A DNA stretch of 33,000 nt from an uncultured Methanobrevibacter sp. (GTDB lineage: Archaea > Methanobacteriota > Methanobacteria > Methanobacteriales > Methanobacteriaceae). The notes below the pieces were generated by a model that worked only from the letters and a program-made list of their open reading frames with translations, was not told where the DNA came from and ran no database searches. The DNA lies in contig ONJC01000023.1 in the NCBI GenBank assembly GCA_900318035.1, positions 1 through 33,000 on the forward strand. The letters are read 5' to 3'. Position numbers and translations under genes: made by a program. Shown piece after piece: positions 1-7,974 of this stretch (within the stretch, counting starts at the first letter, position 1; every line of letters starts with the position of its first letter).

Positions 1-99
1 CCCCATCCACATAAAAAAAATATAGACACTAACCCACTAAATGTGCAATTCATCCCCGGCTTAAAGAAGCCGGAGAATTCTTGCACAATAAAGTTAAAT
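1..99. repeat. 99-bp inverted repeat, left copy
   Basis: These bases are the exact reverse complement of 32902-33000; identity stops at base 100. Inside, CCGGCTT (56-62) pairs with AAGCCGG (67-73) around a 4-base loop, and GTGCAA (43-48) pairs with TTGCAC (81-86), giving a long stem with a bulged middle. On the minus strand the layout resembles the hairpin at the right end of IS200/IS605 (TnpB) elements, but no tnpB lies beside it. It may be a dispersed repeat, a relic of such an element, or an assembly-graph boundary. Confidence 0.9.
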
Positions 100-234
100 A
101 TTTCACTTCAATCATTAACAATTTTAAACAATAAATCTTAAAAAGTTATTTTAATTTTAGAATAGTATAAATAGTATTTACAAATAATATTATATTATAG
201 TAGTTTATATCATAAAATATTGAAAGAGGGTTAT

Positions 235-1305
235 ATGAGTTTAAGACATAAGATTTTTATTTTGACGATTGTTATATTGTTTTCATCTCTTATTGCAGTC
301 AGTGCGGGTGAAAGCCAATTTGTCGTACATGACATACAATCCATTTTACAGGACAATGATGTTGAGGACATGACCGGATGCTGTTCAGTATTCCTTCAGG
401 AAGACGGTGAAAATGCGATGATGGCATTCAGAAGAGATGCAAAAAGTGCCGACGACATATACATTGAAAAGGTAAAATGGCATGGAAAAGATGCAATAAA
501 GCAGTATAAGAAAACCGGAGGCTATTTCTGTCAGGTCATCATTACCAGTGACGGATGGATGATCGGTTATGGCGGAACTGATGACGGTCCAGACAACCAG
601 CTGATTGAAAATATCACCGGGGAGATGATTGAAAAGAACAACGCCATTACTGAAGACGGCCTTGCCAAAATTGAGGAAATCAAAAAGCCTTATAAAATCG
701 GACATGTCGTAATCAAGAATCCTACCGGAGACTATGGTCTTGCAACAGACAAGGGGCATTTCACAGGCAAACTCAAACCTGGCGAATATATATCAATGCC
801 TAACAGATATACCTATTTCAGGTCAGGAAATATCACATTCAACTCCTCTTCCGATAAGATAAAGACAATGAACGAGCTGGCAATCACTGACGGTTTCGGA
901 CTCACCAGAAGGGACGTTACAACCTTTGACTTTGACGTGACCCAGGATGCAAACATAACCAACATGTACGTTTCAAATGATGACGGTTCAACACATGCAA
1001 TGGCATGCCGGGACATGTACGACAATGTCATATTCAACGGAACTACCATTAACGGTGAGGATATTCCGATAGCTCCTACATATAAGGAAATCGGAAACGT
1101 TTCGTTTGCCAATAACCATACCGATAACAATTCAATCGGATATAAGCTCACAACAATACTGTTCTATACGGTAACTGCCGTTATTGTTGCAGTAGTTATT
1201 TTCGGTTCATACCAGATAGTCAAAAAGTTAAGACGTGGGCGAAGAGGCAGACAACCTCAAAGTCTGTACAGACAGAACCAAAATAACAGACGTTTCAGAC
1301 GTTAA
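235..1305 (+). CDS. Membrane-anchored extracellular protein, function unknown
   Basis: The 356-residue product has an N-terminal signal peptide (hydrophobic residues about 7-23, likely cleavage after VSA), a large extracellular domain, one transmembrane helix near residues 300-322 and a short Arg/Lys/Gln-rich tail that should be cytoplasmic. The ectodomain holds a paired cysteine (TGCCSVF, Cys49-Cys50) and a segment GHVVIKNPTGDYGLAT, faintly like N-terminal-nucleophile hydrolases of the acyltransferase/C45 type. I do not regard that as established. The start is the ATG at 235, because GAGGG at 226-230 is a well-placed ribosome binding site; an upstream in-frame TTG at 220 would place that site inside the gene. 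The gene is monocistronic and converges on mntP. I do not recognise a named family. Confidence 0.85.
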   Translation: MSLRHKIFILTIVILFSSLIAVSAGESQFVVHDIQSILQDNDVEDMTGCCSVFLQEDGENAMMAFRRDAKSADDIYIEKVKWHGKDAIKQYKKTGGYFCQVIITSDGWMIGYGGTDDGPDNQLIENITGEMIEKNNAITEDGLAKIEEIKKPYKIGHVVIKNPTGDYGLATDKGHFTGKLKPGEYISMPNRYTYFRSGNITFNSSSDKIKTMNELAITDGFGLTRRDVTTFDFDVTQDANITNMYVSNDDGSTHAMACRDMYDNVIFNGTTINGEDIPIAPTYKEIGNVSFANNHTDNNSIGYKLTTILFYTVTAVIVAVVIFGSYQIVKKLRRGRRGRQPQSLYRQNQNNRRFRR

Positions 1306-1313
1306 ATTCAAAG

Positions 1314-1346
1314 CTGGCTTTAATGCCAGTTCAAACTATTTTTTTT
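1314..1346 (+). terminator. Hairpin plus T-run terminator after the surface protein gene
   Basis: CTGGC (1314-1318) pairs with GCCAG (1325-1329) across a 6-base loop, and eight T residues follow at 1339-1346. It sits 8 bases after the stop codon and just touches the end of the convergent mntP gene. Confidence 0.6.
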
Positions 1347-1896
1347 AAAATCCCATTAAAATTTTAATTCCTATAAGAATAAGGATAACACCACCGACTA
1401 TTTCGAATTTGTCACCAACATAATTTCCTATCCTTTTTCCTATATGGATTCCGATTATGCTGAATGCAAAGGCAACAATTCCGATTATTGCAGCTGAAAT
1501 CAGTATCGGATCATTTACCAGTGCAATTGTAATTCCCACGGCAAATGCATCTATGCTTGTGGCAATTGCAAGCAGTGTAACTTCCTTGAATGAAAAATAA
1601 TCGTTTAATTTCTCTCCATCGCTTCCCAGGCTTTCCCTAATCATGTTCAAACCGATTGCAACTAGAAGAATAAACCCTATGATTGGGGCAAGTGAGGTTA
1701 CAACGGATGCTATCACGTTTCCGCAGAAGTATCCGATTATCGGCATGAATGCCTGAAATCCTCCGAAAAACAAACCGTAATATAATATTTGCGACTTTGT
1801 CAAATCCTTTTGCGTGAATCCTTTTGTCATTGAAACGCTGAAGGCATCCATCGCAAGTGCAACGGCAACCAAAAAAGTAGATATGAAACTAAACAT
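1345..1896 (-). CDS. mntP: Manganese efflux pump, MntP family
   Basis: The 183-residue membrane protein exports Mn2+ from the cytoplasm. It has six predicted helices and the family's internal duplication: two halves each carry a helix with a buried aspartate, ALAMDAFSVS near residue 18 in the first and ATSIDAFAVGIT near residue 115 in the second. Its length matches bacterial MntP (about 185-190). Start is the ATG at 1896; there is no clear ribosome binding site, but a TATA-like box lies about 28 bases upstream, so the mRNA is probably leaderless. I see no structured Mn riboswitch in the upstream 190 bases. A CDF exporter with Mn-type residues lies at 19340-20458. Confidence 0.92.
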   Translation of the reverse strand: MFSFISTFLVAVALAMDAFSVSMTKGFTQKDLTKSQILYYGLFFGGFQAFMPIIGYFCGNVIASVVTSLAPIIGFILLVAIGLNMIRESLGSDGEKLNDYFSFKEVTLLAIATSIDAFAVGITIALVNDPILISAAIIGIVAFAFSIIGIHIGKRIGNYVGDKFEIVGGVILILIGIKILMGF

Positions 1897-1920
1897 CAAC
1901 TATTTTTTTATAAGAACAGA

Positions 1921-1928
1921 TATTTAAA
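1921..1928 (-). promoter_or_regulatory. TATA box for mntP
   Basis: TTTAAATA on the minus strand is centred about 28 bases from the mntP ATG at 1896. With the usual archaeal TATA-to-start spacing, transcription would begin at or next to the start codon, matching the absence of a ribosome binding site. Confidence 0.5.
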
Positions 1929-2087
1929 CTTATTTGAATTTTTCAAATTTACAAAATTATCGTTTGTTTATTATATTATCCGTCAGATAAAGTGTATATG
2001 GAATGAATTTTATTTTAAATCCGGTTCAAACGAATAATTTATAACTATTTAGCTATTAAAATAATATTATAGAAAAGGAGTAAGCAT

Positions 2088-3425
2088 ATGCTGAACGATT
2101 TTTTTAAGATGGATGAAAATAAAACTGACTTAAAAACTGAAATCATTGCAGGCATAACCACATTTCTTGCAATGTCCTACATCCTGGGAGTAAACCCTGG
2201 GATGCTGTCCCAAACCGGGATGCCTATTGAAGGGGTGTTTATCGCAACGGCCCTTGCATCGGGTATTGCATGTATTTTAATGGGACTCCTATCCAATTAT
2301 CCTGTCGGTCTTGCCCCTGGTATGGGTCTGAACGCACTGTTTACATATACCATTGTCCTAGGTATGGGATTGTCATGGAATGCCGCTCTTGCAGCAGTAT
2401 TTCTTTCAAGCATAATCTTTTTGCTGATTAGTGTAATCGGATTGAGAGAAACCATTCTAAATGCAATTCCAAATGATTTGAAACTGGCTATAGGTTCAGG
2501 TATTGGTTTTTTCCTGGCATTTTTAGGGCTTGTAAATGCAGGAATTATAGTTTCTAATCTGACAACCGTAGTTGCACTGGGAAACATGGCTTCACCGCAT
2601 GTATTGCTTGCATCAATAAGCATTATCATCACACTGGCATTATATGTTAAAAAAGTCCCTGCCGCAGTATTTTTCGGTTTGATTTTGACTGCAATTTTAG
2701 GCGTTGTCTTCTCTTTGGTAGGATTTACATCACCAGATGCAGCCCTTCCGACAATTCCAAAAACATGGATTTCATTCAATCTGAACTTCAGCGTATTTGG
2801 AGGATTCCTCTCCGGATTTGGAGAACTTTTAAGTAGAATTTCATCACTGATTCTAATTTTATTTTCCCTGCTTTTTGTAACATTCTTCGATACAACAGGT
2901 ACTCTAATTCCCATTGCAAAAGAATGTGGATATGTTAAAGAGGACGGAAGTACAGAAGGAATCAACAAGGCATTCATCAGCGATGCAATTGGAGGCATCA
3001 TCGGAGCACTATTCGGATCAAGTACAGTAACCGCATATGTTGAAAGTGCAACAGGCATAGGTCTTGGCGGAAGAACAGGAATTACTGCCATTGTAACAGG
3101 AATTCTCTTTATCATTTCAGTATTTCTCGCACCTGCAGTTTTATCCCTGTTCACATCATCAGTAACAGCCGCAGCAATGGTGACTGTAGGTATTCTCATG
3201 TTTGGTCAGATTAAAGATATCAATTGGGATAACCTTTCAATCGTTGCATCTGTCTTTTTAACCATTATCATGATGCTGCTTTCAAATTCAATTTCACTGG
3301 GTATTGCATTCGGTTTTATTACATATACAATAACAAGTATTGCAGAAGGAAAATATGATGAGTTAAATCCGCTTGTAGTGATAATGTTTGTAATATTTTT
3401 AATTTATCTTTTCTTTAGATTATAG
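2088..3425 (+). CDS. Purine permease, NCS2/AzgA family
   Basis: The 445-residue product is a polytopic membrane transporter of the nucleobase-cation symporter-2 fold, AzgA branch, which takes up adenine, guanine or hypoxanthine. Hallmarks are the N-terminal TEIIAGITTFLAMSYIL, the NP-rich APGMGLNALF segment near residue 80, FFDTTGTL near 270 and the family signature STVTAYVESATGIGLGGRTG near 310-330. Full length with about 12-14 hydrophobic helices. Start is the ATG at 2088, preceded by a strong AAAAGGAG site at 2073-2080. It stands alone and is divergent from mntP across a 191-base intergenic region. I see no purine riboswitch there. Which base it prefers cannot be read from sequence. Confidence 0.93.
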   Translation: MLNDFFKMDENKTDLKTEIIAGITTFLAMSYILGVNPGMLSQTGMPIEGVFIATALASGIACILMGLLSNYPVGLAPGMGLNALFTYTIVLGMGLSWNAALAAVFLSSIIFLLISVIGLRETILNAIPNDLKLAIGSGIGFFLAFLGLVNAGIIVSNLTTVVALGNMASPHVLLASISIIITLALYVKKVPAAVFFGLILTAILGVVFSLVGFTSPDAALPTIPKTWISFNLNFSVFGGFLSGFGELLSRISSLILILFSLLFVTFFDTTGTLIPIAKECGYVKEDGSTEGINKAFISDAIGGIIGALFGSSTVTAYVESATGIGLGGRTGITAIVTGILFIISVFLAPAVLSLFTSSVTAAAMVTVGILMFGQIKDINWDNLSIVASVFLTIIMMLLSNSISLGIAFGFITYTITSIAEGKYDELNPLVVIMFVIFLIYLFFRL

Positions 3426-3487
3426 GGCCATATCCCCCCTATTTTACCTTTATATTTATATATCATGTTTTTCAAATATCTTAATGT

Positions 3488-3509
3488 TAATTGTATATTA
3501 TTACAATTA
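3488..3509 (+). promoter_or_regulatory. Inverted repeat in the leader of the acidic protein gene
   Basis: TAATTGTA (3488-3495) and TACAATTA (3502-3509) form a perfect 8-bp inverted repeat with a 6-base spacer, ending 4 bases before the ribosome binding site GAGGTGA. It could be an operator or an RNA hairpin affecting translation. A role is inferred from position only. Confidence 0.35.
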
Positions 3510-3525
3510 GATTGAGGTGAAAAAT

Positions 3526-4506
3526 ATGAATAAAAATAGAATATTCGCATTTTTTATTCTAATTGCACTTCTCTTAACTTGTGTTGGTGTCAGTTTTGCA
3601 TCAAATGACTTCGATAGTTCATATGTAAATGACGCATCACCAGACGACAGTCTTGAAATCGATGATTCCGATTTGGAAGATTTGATGATTGATGACGATT
3701 CGGATATTGATGATGACGATTATATGGACGATGAAGACTCAGACGACAATCTCGATGATGAAGATTGGGATGACGATGACTGGGACGAAGACTCAGACGA
3801 TGATGATCTCGATGATGAAGATTGGGATGACGATGACTGGGACGAAGACTCAGATGACGACGATCTCGATGATGAAGATTGGGACGAAGATTCAGACGAC
3901 GATTATCTCGATGATGAAGACTCAGATGACGATTATATCTATTTTGATGATTGGGATGATGAAGACTGGTATGACGATCTCGATTGGAATGACGACTGGG
4001 ATGATTATATTGATGATGCCTGGGAAGACGATGACCTTGATGATGAAGACACAGACTATGAAGACGAGGATGATGAAATAGACTGGTCTGAAGAAGGAAA
4101 CTTTACAGAAGACGGAGAACTTTATTACTATCATATAATAGCATATAAATCAGGAACAGCAATAGGATGCGCATATTCTGCATCAAACGACCAAAGTGAT
4201 AAATCCACAGCAAAAGATTCCTCTGATGAAAGCGTTTCAGATTCAAAAGACAGTGACAAACCATCTGAAAGGGTCGCACCAAACGTCATTGCCGGAGATA
4301 ATCCTGTCAGTGAAAACCACAATTCAATAGTGAAAAGCATTGATTTGGGCAATCTGAAAGATTCTATGGCCAATAATGATACACAAAACACCAGCAATGT
4401 CAATAAGATTAACAATGAAACTGCCGTTCCGGCTACAAATAACAGCGAAATGGGTATTTTTGCCCTCTTGTTATCATTGCTTGTCAGTCTGGTAGTTATA
4501 ATCTAA
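3526..4506 (+). CDS. Secreted, extremely acidic D/W-rich repeat protein
   Basis: The 326-residue protein begins with a clear signal peptide (hydrophobic residues about 7-25, VSFAS cleavage region). Residues about 30-190 are almost only Asp and Glu punctuated by Trp and Tyr, built from repeats of the form LDDEDWDDDDWDEDSDDDD. A Ser/Asp/Lys/Asn-rich linker follows, then a C-terminal hydrophobic segment (MGIFALLLSLLVSLVVII) that should anchor it in the membrane. Start is the ATG at 3526, set by GAGGTGA at 3514-3520. The dense negative charge suggests cation binding or a wall-facing spacer, but no enzymatic domain is visible. Repeat number may vary between strains. No family is recognised. Confidence 0.85.
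   Translation: MNKNRIFAFFILIALLLTCVGVSFASNDFDSSYVNDASPDDSLEIDDSDLEDLMIDDDSDIDDDDYMDDEDSDDNLDDEDWDDDDWDEDSDDDDLDDEDWDDDDWDEDSDDDDLDDEDWDEDSDDDYLDDEDSDDDYIYFDDWDDEDWYDDLDWNDDWDDYIDDAWEDDDLDDEDTDYEDEDDEIDWSEEGNFTEDGELYYYHIIAYKSGTAIGCAYSASNDQSDKSTAKDSSDESVSDSKDSDKPSERVAPNVIAGDNPVSENHNSIVKSIDLGNLKDSMANNDTQNTSNVNKINNETAVPATNNSEMGIFALLLSLLVSLVVII
3751..3906 (+). repeat. Coding tandem repeat (57 bp, 57 bp, 42 bp)
   Basis: Two 57-bp units (3751-3807, 3808-3864), each beginning CTCGATGATGAAGATTGGGA, differ by only a few synonymous changes. A 42-bp shortened third unit follows (3865-3906). Each full unit encodes 19 residues of the acidic protein. The third unit lacks one DDDDW module, which fits slippage or recombination between copies. 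Confidence 0.9.
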
Positions 4507-4519
4507 AAGTGCAATTGAA

Positions 4520-4553
4520 GGGAAATTCATTTCCCACTATTTTTTATTTTTTT
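4520..4553 (+). terminator. Terminator of the acidic protein gene
   Basis: GGGAAA (4520-4525) pairs with TTTCCC (4530-4535) around TTCA, followed by a T-rich tract to 4553, starting 14 bases after the stop codon. Confidence 0.7.
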
Positions 4554-4591
4554 AATAACTTTTTTATACTATTTTTTATCTAATAATAACT

Positions 4592-5632
4592 ATGAAAGAT
4601 TTGTTTGATAACTGCTCATTTGGAGAATTTGAACTTAACAGTCGTATAGTAAGAACCGGACTATGGGAATCCCAAAGAGAAAGCTCCGGAAATCTTACAC
4701 CTGAGATATATAACAGATATGAAAACATTGCAGCAAGCGGTGTCGGATTAATAATAACAGAACTGTTTTCCCTTTATCCCAGGGATGCATTCAGCAAATA
4801 TTCAAATACCGTAAACTACACCAGATTCGTTCGTGAAGCCCGTGACCTGACAGACCTTGTTCATGTATATGACGTTCCGATTTTTGCACAGCTGGGCTTC
4901 GTGCAGTTCAACAAAAGGGCAGAACATAACGTTAAAATAGAGGATGTCACAATAGAAGACATTAGAAAAATACAGACTGACTTTATAATAGCCGCACAGA
5001 AATTCGATTATGCTGGTTTTGACGGAATTCAGATTGCCTTGGGCAACTACTACTTTTTAACCAGATTCATCAGCCCATACTTCAACAAACGTGAAGACAA
5101 GTATGGGGGAAGCACATTCAACCGCTTAAGGATCGTTCTGGAGATAATAAAAGTAATCAAGGCAAACACAAAACTCCACATTAACTGCAGATTGAATGCA
5201 TTTGACATACAGAAAGGCGGAATGACAATTGAAGAGACAGTTGAAATAGCAAAACTGCTTGAACAGCATGGCGTTGATTCCCTTCAGATTACAAGACCAC
5301 GTTCCCCGCAGTATTTTTCACGTGAAAACTACTCAAAAAGCATACTGGCAAATGCCTGCAACAGGATTATAGATGAAGTTGACATTCCTGTCATTATGGG
5401 TGGGGGAATTACAAACCAAAAGCAGATCAATAACGTATTGAACAAGACAAAGGTTGATTTCATTTCCATGCAGAGGCCTTTTGTCTGTGATTCAAGCTTT
5501 CTTGTAGACTGGCAAATTGAAGGCAACGGTGAGGTCAAATGCAAAGCCTGCAATAACTGCTACTGGAAAAAAACCTCTACATGTTTCATTTTCCCCGAAG
5601 CAGAATGGAATGTTAACTATTCCTCAGAATAG
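4592..5632 (+). CDS. Old Yellow Enzyme-family flavin oxidoreductase, altered active site
   Basis: The 346-residue product is a TIM-barrel NADH:flavin oxidoreductase of the OYE/2,4-dienoyl-CoA reductase family. Family marks are an N-terminal LNSRIVRTG, SPYFNKREDKYGGSTFNR near residues 167-185, a conserved arginine in INCRLNAFD, a GGMTIEETVE loop and the flavin-phosphate GGGI near residue 270. The usual HxxH/N active-site motif reads A-L-G-N, so the first histidine is Ala while Asn and the following Tyr remain; the barrel's usual QLxHxG reads QLGFVQ. The C-terminus has four cysteines (CKACNNC then TSTC), suggesting a reduced 4Fe-4S site like that of dienoyl-CoA reductases. Substrate unknown. 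A TATA box near 4564-4569 and no ribosome binding site imply a leaderless start at 4592. The last 16 bases overlap the convergent gene. Confidence 0.88.
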   Translation: MKDLFDNCSFGEFELNSRIVRTGLWESQRESSGNLTPEIYNRYENIAASGVGLIITELFSLYPRDAFSKYSNTVNYTRFVREARDLTDLVHVYDVPIFAQLGFVQFNKRAEHNVKIEDVTIEDIRKIQTDFIIAAQKFDYAGFDGIQIALGNYYFLTRFISPYFNKREDKYGGSTFNRLRIVLEIIKVIKANTKLHINCRLNAFDIQKGGMTIEETVEIAKLLEQHGVDSLQITRPRSPQYFSRENYSKSILANACNRIIDEVDIPVIMGGGITNQKQINNVLNKTKVDFISMQRPFVCDSSFLVDWQIEGNGEVKCKACNNCYWKKTSTCFIFPEAEWNVNYSSE

Positions 5633-6060
5633 TTTCTGAACTTTTCAAGAAAGTTTTCAAGCTCCTCTTCTATCTGTGTTAATGTGACGATTGGCTTGTA
5701 TGATAGAAGTGAGCTTAATGCAATCAGAAGTGGGATTACCTCTCCCACATTAACGTTTGAAAATTCCATATCCTGATATGATATCCTGAAGTTGCCGTTT
5801 CTATGCTGGTCAATTCTCAGGCCATGCGGGGTGAAATTGATTTTTTGTTTTTCTATAAGTTCCCCAAGCACTTCAGCGCCCTTATGGATATCGCTGAATT
5901 CCACCTTTTCCTTTTTTAAGATAGGATTTACAAAATCAAAGCGGATATCATATTCATATTTTGAATATCTGTGTCTGAAATAGTTATCAACCATCAGATA
6001 ATTTATGAAAAGCTCATGGTTGTCTATAGCATATTTTTTGTTGTTTAGGATGAATTCCAT
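5617..6060 (-). CDS. Conserved-looking hypothetical cytoplasmic protein
   Basis: The 147-residue protein has no signal or membrane segment. It has a charged N-terminal half rich in Tyr, Arg and His (DNYFRHRYSKYEYDIRFDF), a central beta-rich part and a C-terminal acidic helix (EEELENFLEKFRNYSEE). I do not recognise a domain. It starts with ATG at 6060 without a ribosome binding site. A TATA-like tract near 6081-6092 is spaced for a leaderless mRNA and lies inside the T-rich tail of the upstream MATE terminator. Its 3' end overlaps the convergent oxidoreductase by 16 bases. Codon use resembles its neighbours, and the antisense frames are poorer, so I take it as real. Confidence 0.7.
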   Translation of the reverse strand: MEFILNNKKYAIDNHELFINYLMVDNYFRHRYSKYEYDIRFDFVNPILKKEKVEFSDIHKGAEVLGELIEKQKINFTPHGLRIDQHRNGNFRISYQDMEFSNVNVGEVIPLLIALSSLLSYKPIVTLTQIEEELENFLEKFRNYSEE

Positions 6061-6072
6061 GATAATTATTTT

Positions 6073-6110
6073 ATAAAAAAAAGTATAAAAAAATAATCCC
6101 TGCTGAGGGA
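6073..6110 (-). terminator. Terminator of the flavodoxin-MarR-MATE operon
   Basis: On the minus strand TCCCT (from 6110) pairs with AGGGA (to 6097) around a 4-base loop, followed by long T-rich tracts. The stem begins at the base following the MATE stop codon. The tracts also supply the probable TATA element of the next gene on the same strand. Confidence 0.65.
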
Positions 6111-7499
6111 CTATTCTTCATGTGGCTTGTATTTTTTGATTGAAATCTGTTTGAATTTTCTGATGAAGAATTTCGCCCAGAGGTATCCCAGAGTTCCTCC
6201 AACGAAACATCCGAATACAACACCTGCATAAATTCCGGTAACTCCCCATCCGAAGATGAAACAGAACAGATATGCAAATACACTTTCCAAAATCAGGGAT
6301 CTTGCAAGTGTGATTAAAAGGGAGTATGTTCCCTTTCCGACACCCTGAAACATCATTGATGACATCATACCGTGAGGGATTGCAAGCACAAACAGTGTCA
6401 GGACAGACAGTGCTTTTGCAATCTCAGGGGCCAAAGCGGAACTTGCAGATGTATATGCAAACATTGTAGCTATTTGAGGTGCGAATATATACATAATGGC
6501 TCCAAGTACAATTGATATAATAAATCCTATCTTGATTGAATAGGAATGTGCTGTCTTGAGATTTTCATAGTTGTGTGCACCGTATGCCACACCCGCTACG
6601 GTAAGCACTGCAGTTCCAAGACCGATTAGCGGAATCATACATAGCTGCACGATTCTCATTGATGCGGTATATACTGCAACTGCTGTTGTTCCTGCAGCCA
6701 TAACGAGCATACTGTTTATGATAATCGCCAATGCTGAAAACACAATGTTTTCAAGAGTTGAAGGAATTGCAACCTGAAGTGTGTCAAGCATGATTTTTGA
6801 TGAATAGCTGAAGTTTTTAGGAGACAAATCAAGGTATAAATCCTTTTTGCCCCATATCCAATAGCTCATAACGATACATGAAAGTGACGCAGATATTACG
6901 GTCGCCCATGCGGCTCCGGCAATTCCAAGGTTCAATACATAGATAAATATAGGGTCCAGAACAATGTTCATTATTGCGGTTACTGCTATAGCTATTGTAG
7001 CGCGTCTCATATCCCCTTCAGACCTGAATATTGCAGATGCAACACCTGAATATACAAAAACAAACAGGAATCCGAAAATGATATAACTGTAGTCCATTGC
7101 ATAGCCGATGGTATCACCGGCACCCATGAACTGGAGGATAGGAACCATGAAGGCTTCGATTATTACTGTAAATATTACTGACACGATAATTGACAAAATG
7201 ATACCGTGCAGTGCTGAGTTGTTTGCCTGTTCGTAGTTTTTAGCACCGATATTTCTTGCAATGAGGGAATTTGCTCCCGCACCGATACCGTTTCCAAGTC
7301 CGATCAATACCATGAATAAAGGTGTGATGAATCCTATTGCCGCAAGTGCATCCGCACCCAATCCTGCAACCCATACACTGTCTGCAAGGTTATACAGCAT
7401 GATGAGCAACATTGAAAGCATCATCGGAAGCGCCAATTTGATGATAGCCTTTTTAGGGTCACCTGTAATCATTTCAATATTTTTGCTTTTTTTACCCAT
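6111..7499 (-). CDS. MATE-family multidrug/toxin efflux transporter
   Basis: The 462-residue membrane protein has about 12 helices in two homologous halves, typical for MATE exporters, which expel drugs or metabolites using an H+ or Na+ gradient. Recognisable segments are the N-terminal PKKAIIKLALPMMLSMLL, GADALAAIGFITP near residue 55 and GIGAGANSLIARNIGAKN near 75-90, with a matching pattern in the second half (MIPLIGLGTAVLTVAGVAYGA). It begins at ATG 7499, overlapping the end of the MarR gene by 8 bases, with a strong AGGAGGA ribosome binding site (7508-7514) inside that gene. Translational coupling to the regulator suggests MarR controls this pump. The exported compound is unknown. Confidence 0.93.
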   Translation of the reverse strand: MGKKSKNIEMITGDPKKAIIKLALPMMLSMLLIMLYNLADSVWVAGLGADALAAIGFITPLFMVLIGLGNGIGAGANSLIARNIGAKNYEQANNSALHGIILSIIVSVIFTVIIEAFMVPILQFMGAGDTIGYAMDYSYIIFGFLFVFVYSGVASAIFRSEGDMRRATIAIAVTAIMNIVLDPIFIYVLNLGIAGAAWATVISASLSCIVMSYWIWGKKDLYLDLSPKNFSYSSKIMLDTLQVAIPSTLENIVFSALAIIINSMLVMAAGTTAVAVYTASMRIVQLCMIPLIGLGTAVLTVAGVAYGAHNYENLKTAHSYSIKIGFIISIVLGAIMYIFAPQIATMFAYTSASSALAPEIAKALSVLTLFVLAIPHGMMSSMMFQGVGKGTYSLLITLARSLILESVFAYLFCFIFGWGVTGIYAGVVFGCFVGGTLGYLWAKFFIRKFKQISIKKYKPHEE

Positions 7500-7968
7500 T
7501 TTTACAATCCTCCTGATTCAATTCCATAGTTTTTATAGCTATTTCCTTCAATACCTTTTGTAATAATTCCTTTTTTATATATCCGTCATCCAAAATCACT
7601 GAGTCTTCCCAGCTGTCCAGCACTTTAGTTGATTTTTCAAGTATGTCTTTTCCTTTTTCTGTCAGTGCCAATTTGTTTTGCCTTCTGTTGTTTTCATCGA
7701 TTTGTCTTACAACCAGTCCGTTGTCTTCAAGCTTTTTGATTGATCTTGCAACGGCCCCCTTGTTGATGCTGCATCTTTTTGCAATGTTTTCCTGGTTTAT
7801 GTCGCTTTGGTTTGATATTTCAAACAGAAGGTGGAGTTGTGTAGTATTTATTCCGAATTCTGCAATGTTGTGGTTGAGATACATTGAGTATCCCCTACCT
7901 ATCATATAAAGCAGGTTTCCGACGGGAATCTCCTTTGCATCGGTTCTGTTAAGTTCTTCAAATGACAT
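7492..7968 (-). CDS. MarR-family transcriptional regulator
   Basis: The 158-residue protein is a winged-helix dimeric regulator. The DNA-binding part runs about residues 50-115: INQENIAKRCSINKGAVARS forms the helix-turn-helix and the wing carries DENNRRQNKLALTEKG, a classic MarR signature. N- and C-terminal helices would form the dimer interface. It lies between flavodoxin (6-base gap) and the MATE pump (8-base overlap), the usual arrangement for a repressor of an efflux pump that responds to a small phenolic or drug-like ligand. Two TTG-N6-CAA sites upstream of the operon (8464-8491) are the natural candidates for its operator. The ligand is unknown. Confidence 0.93.
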   Translation of the reverse strand: MSFEELNRTDAKEIPVGNLLYMIGRGYSMYLNHNIAEFGINTTQLHLLFEISNQSDINQENIAKRCSINKGAVARSIKKLEDNGLVVRQIDENNRRQNKLALTEKGKDILEKSTKVLDSWEDSVILDDGYIKKELLQKVLKEIAIKTMELNQEDCKNG

Positions 7969-7974
7969 GTTATC

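Noticed and set aside
1897..2087. Mn (yybP-ykoY) or purine riboswitch between mntP and the purine permease
   Set aside because: The region is AT-rich with no GC-rich helices or recognisable conserved loops.
2297..3199. A 300-codon open frame antisense to the purine permease
   Set aside because: Its composition is typical of the complement of a membrane protein gene, it has no promoter or ribosome binding site, and it resembles no protein family. The permease on the plus strand explains the open frame.
3751..3906. CRISPR-like array
   Set aside because: The units are contiguous coding repeats without unique spacers and they encode the acidic protein in frame.
3689..4081. A 130-codon frame (Met/Thr/Ile-rich) inside the acidic protein gene
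   Set aside because: It is a frame-shifted reading of the GAT/GAC repeats. It shows only a repeated MMKIGMTMTGTKTQ-like pattern and has no ribosome binding site.
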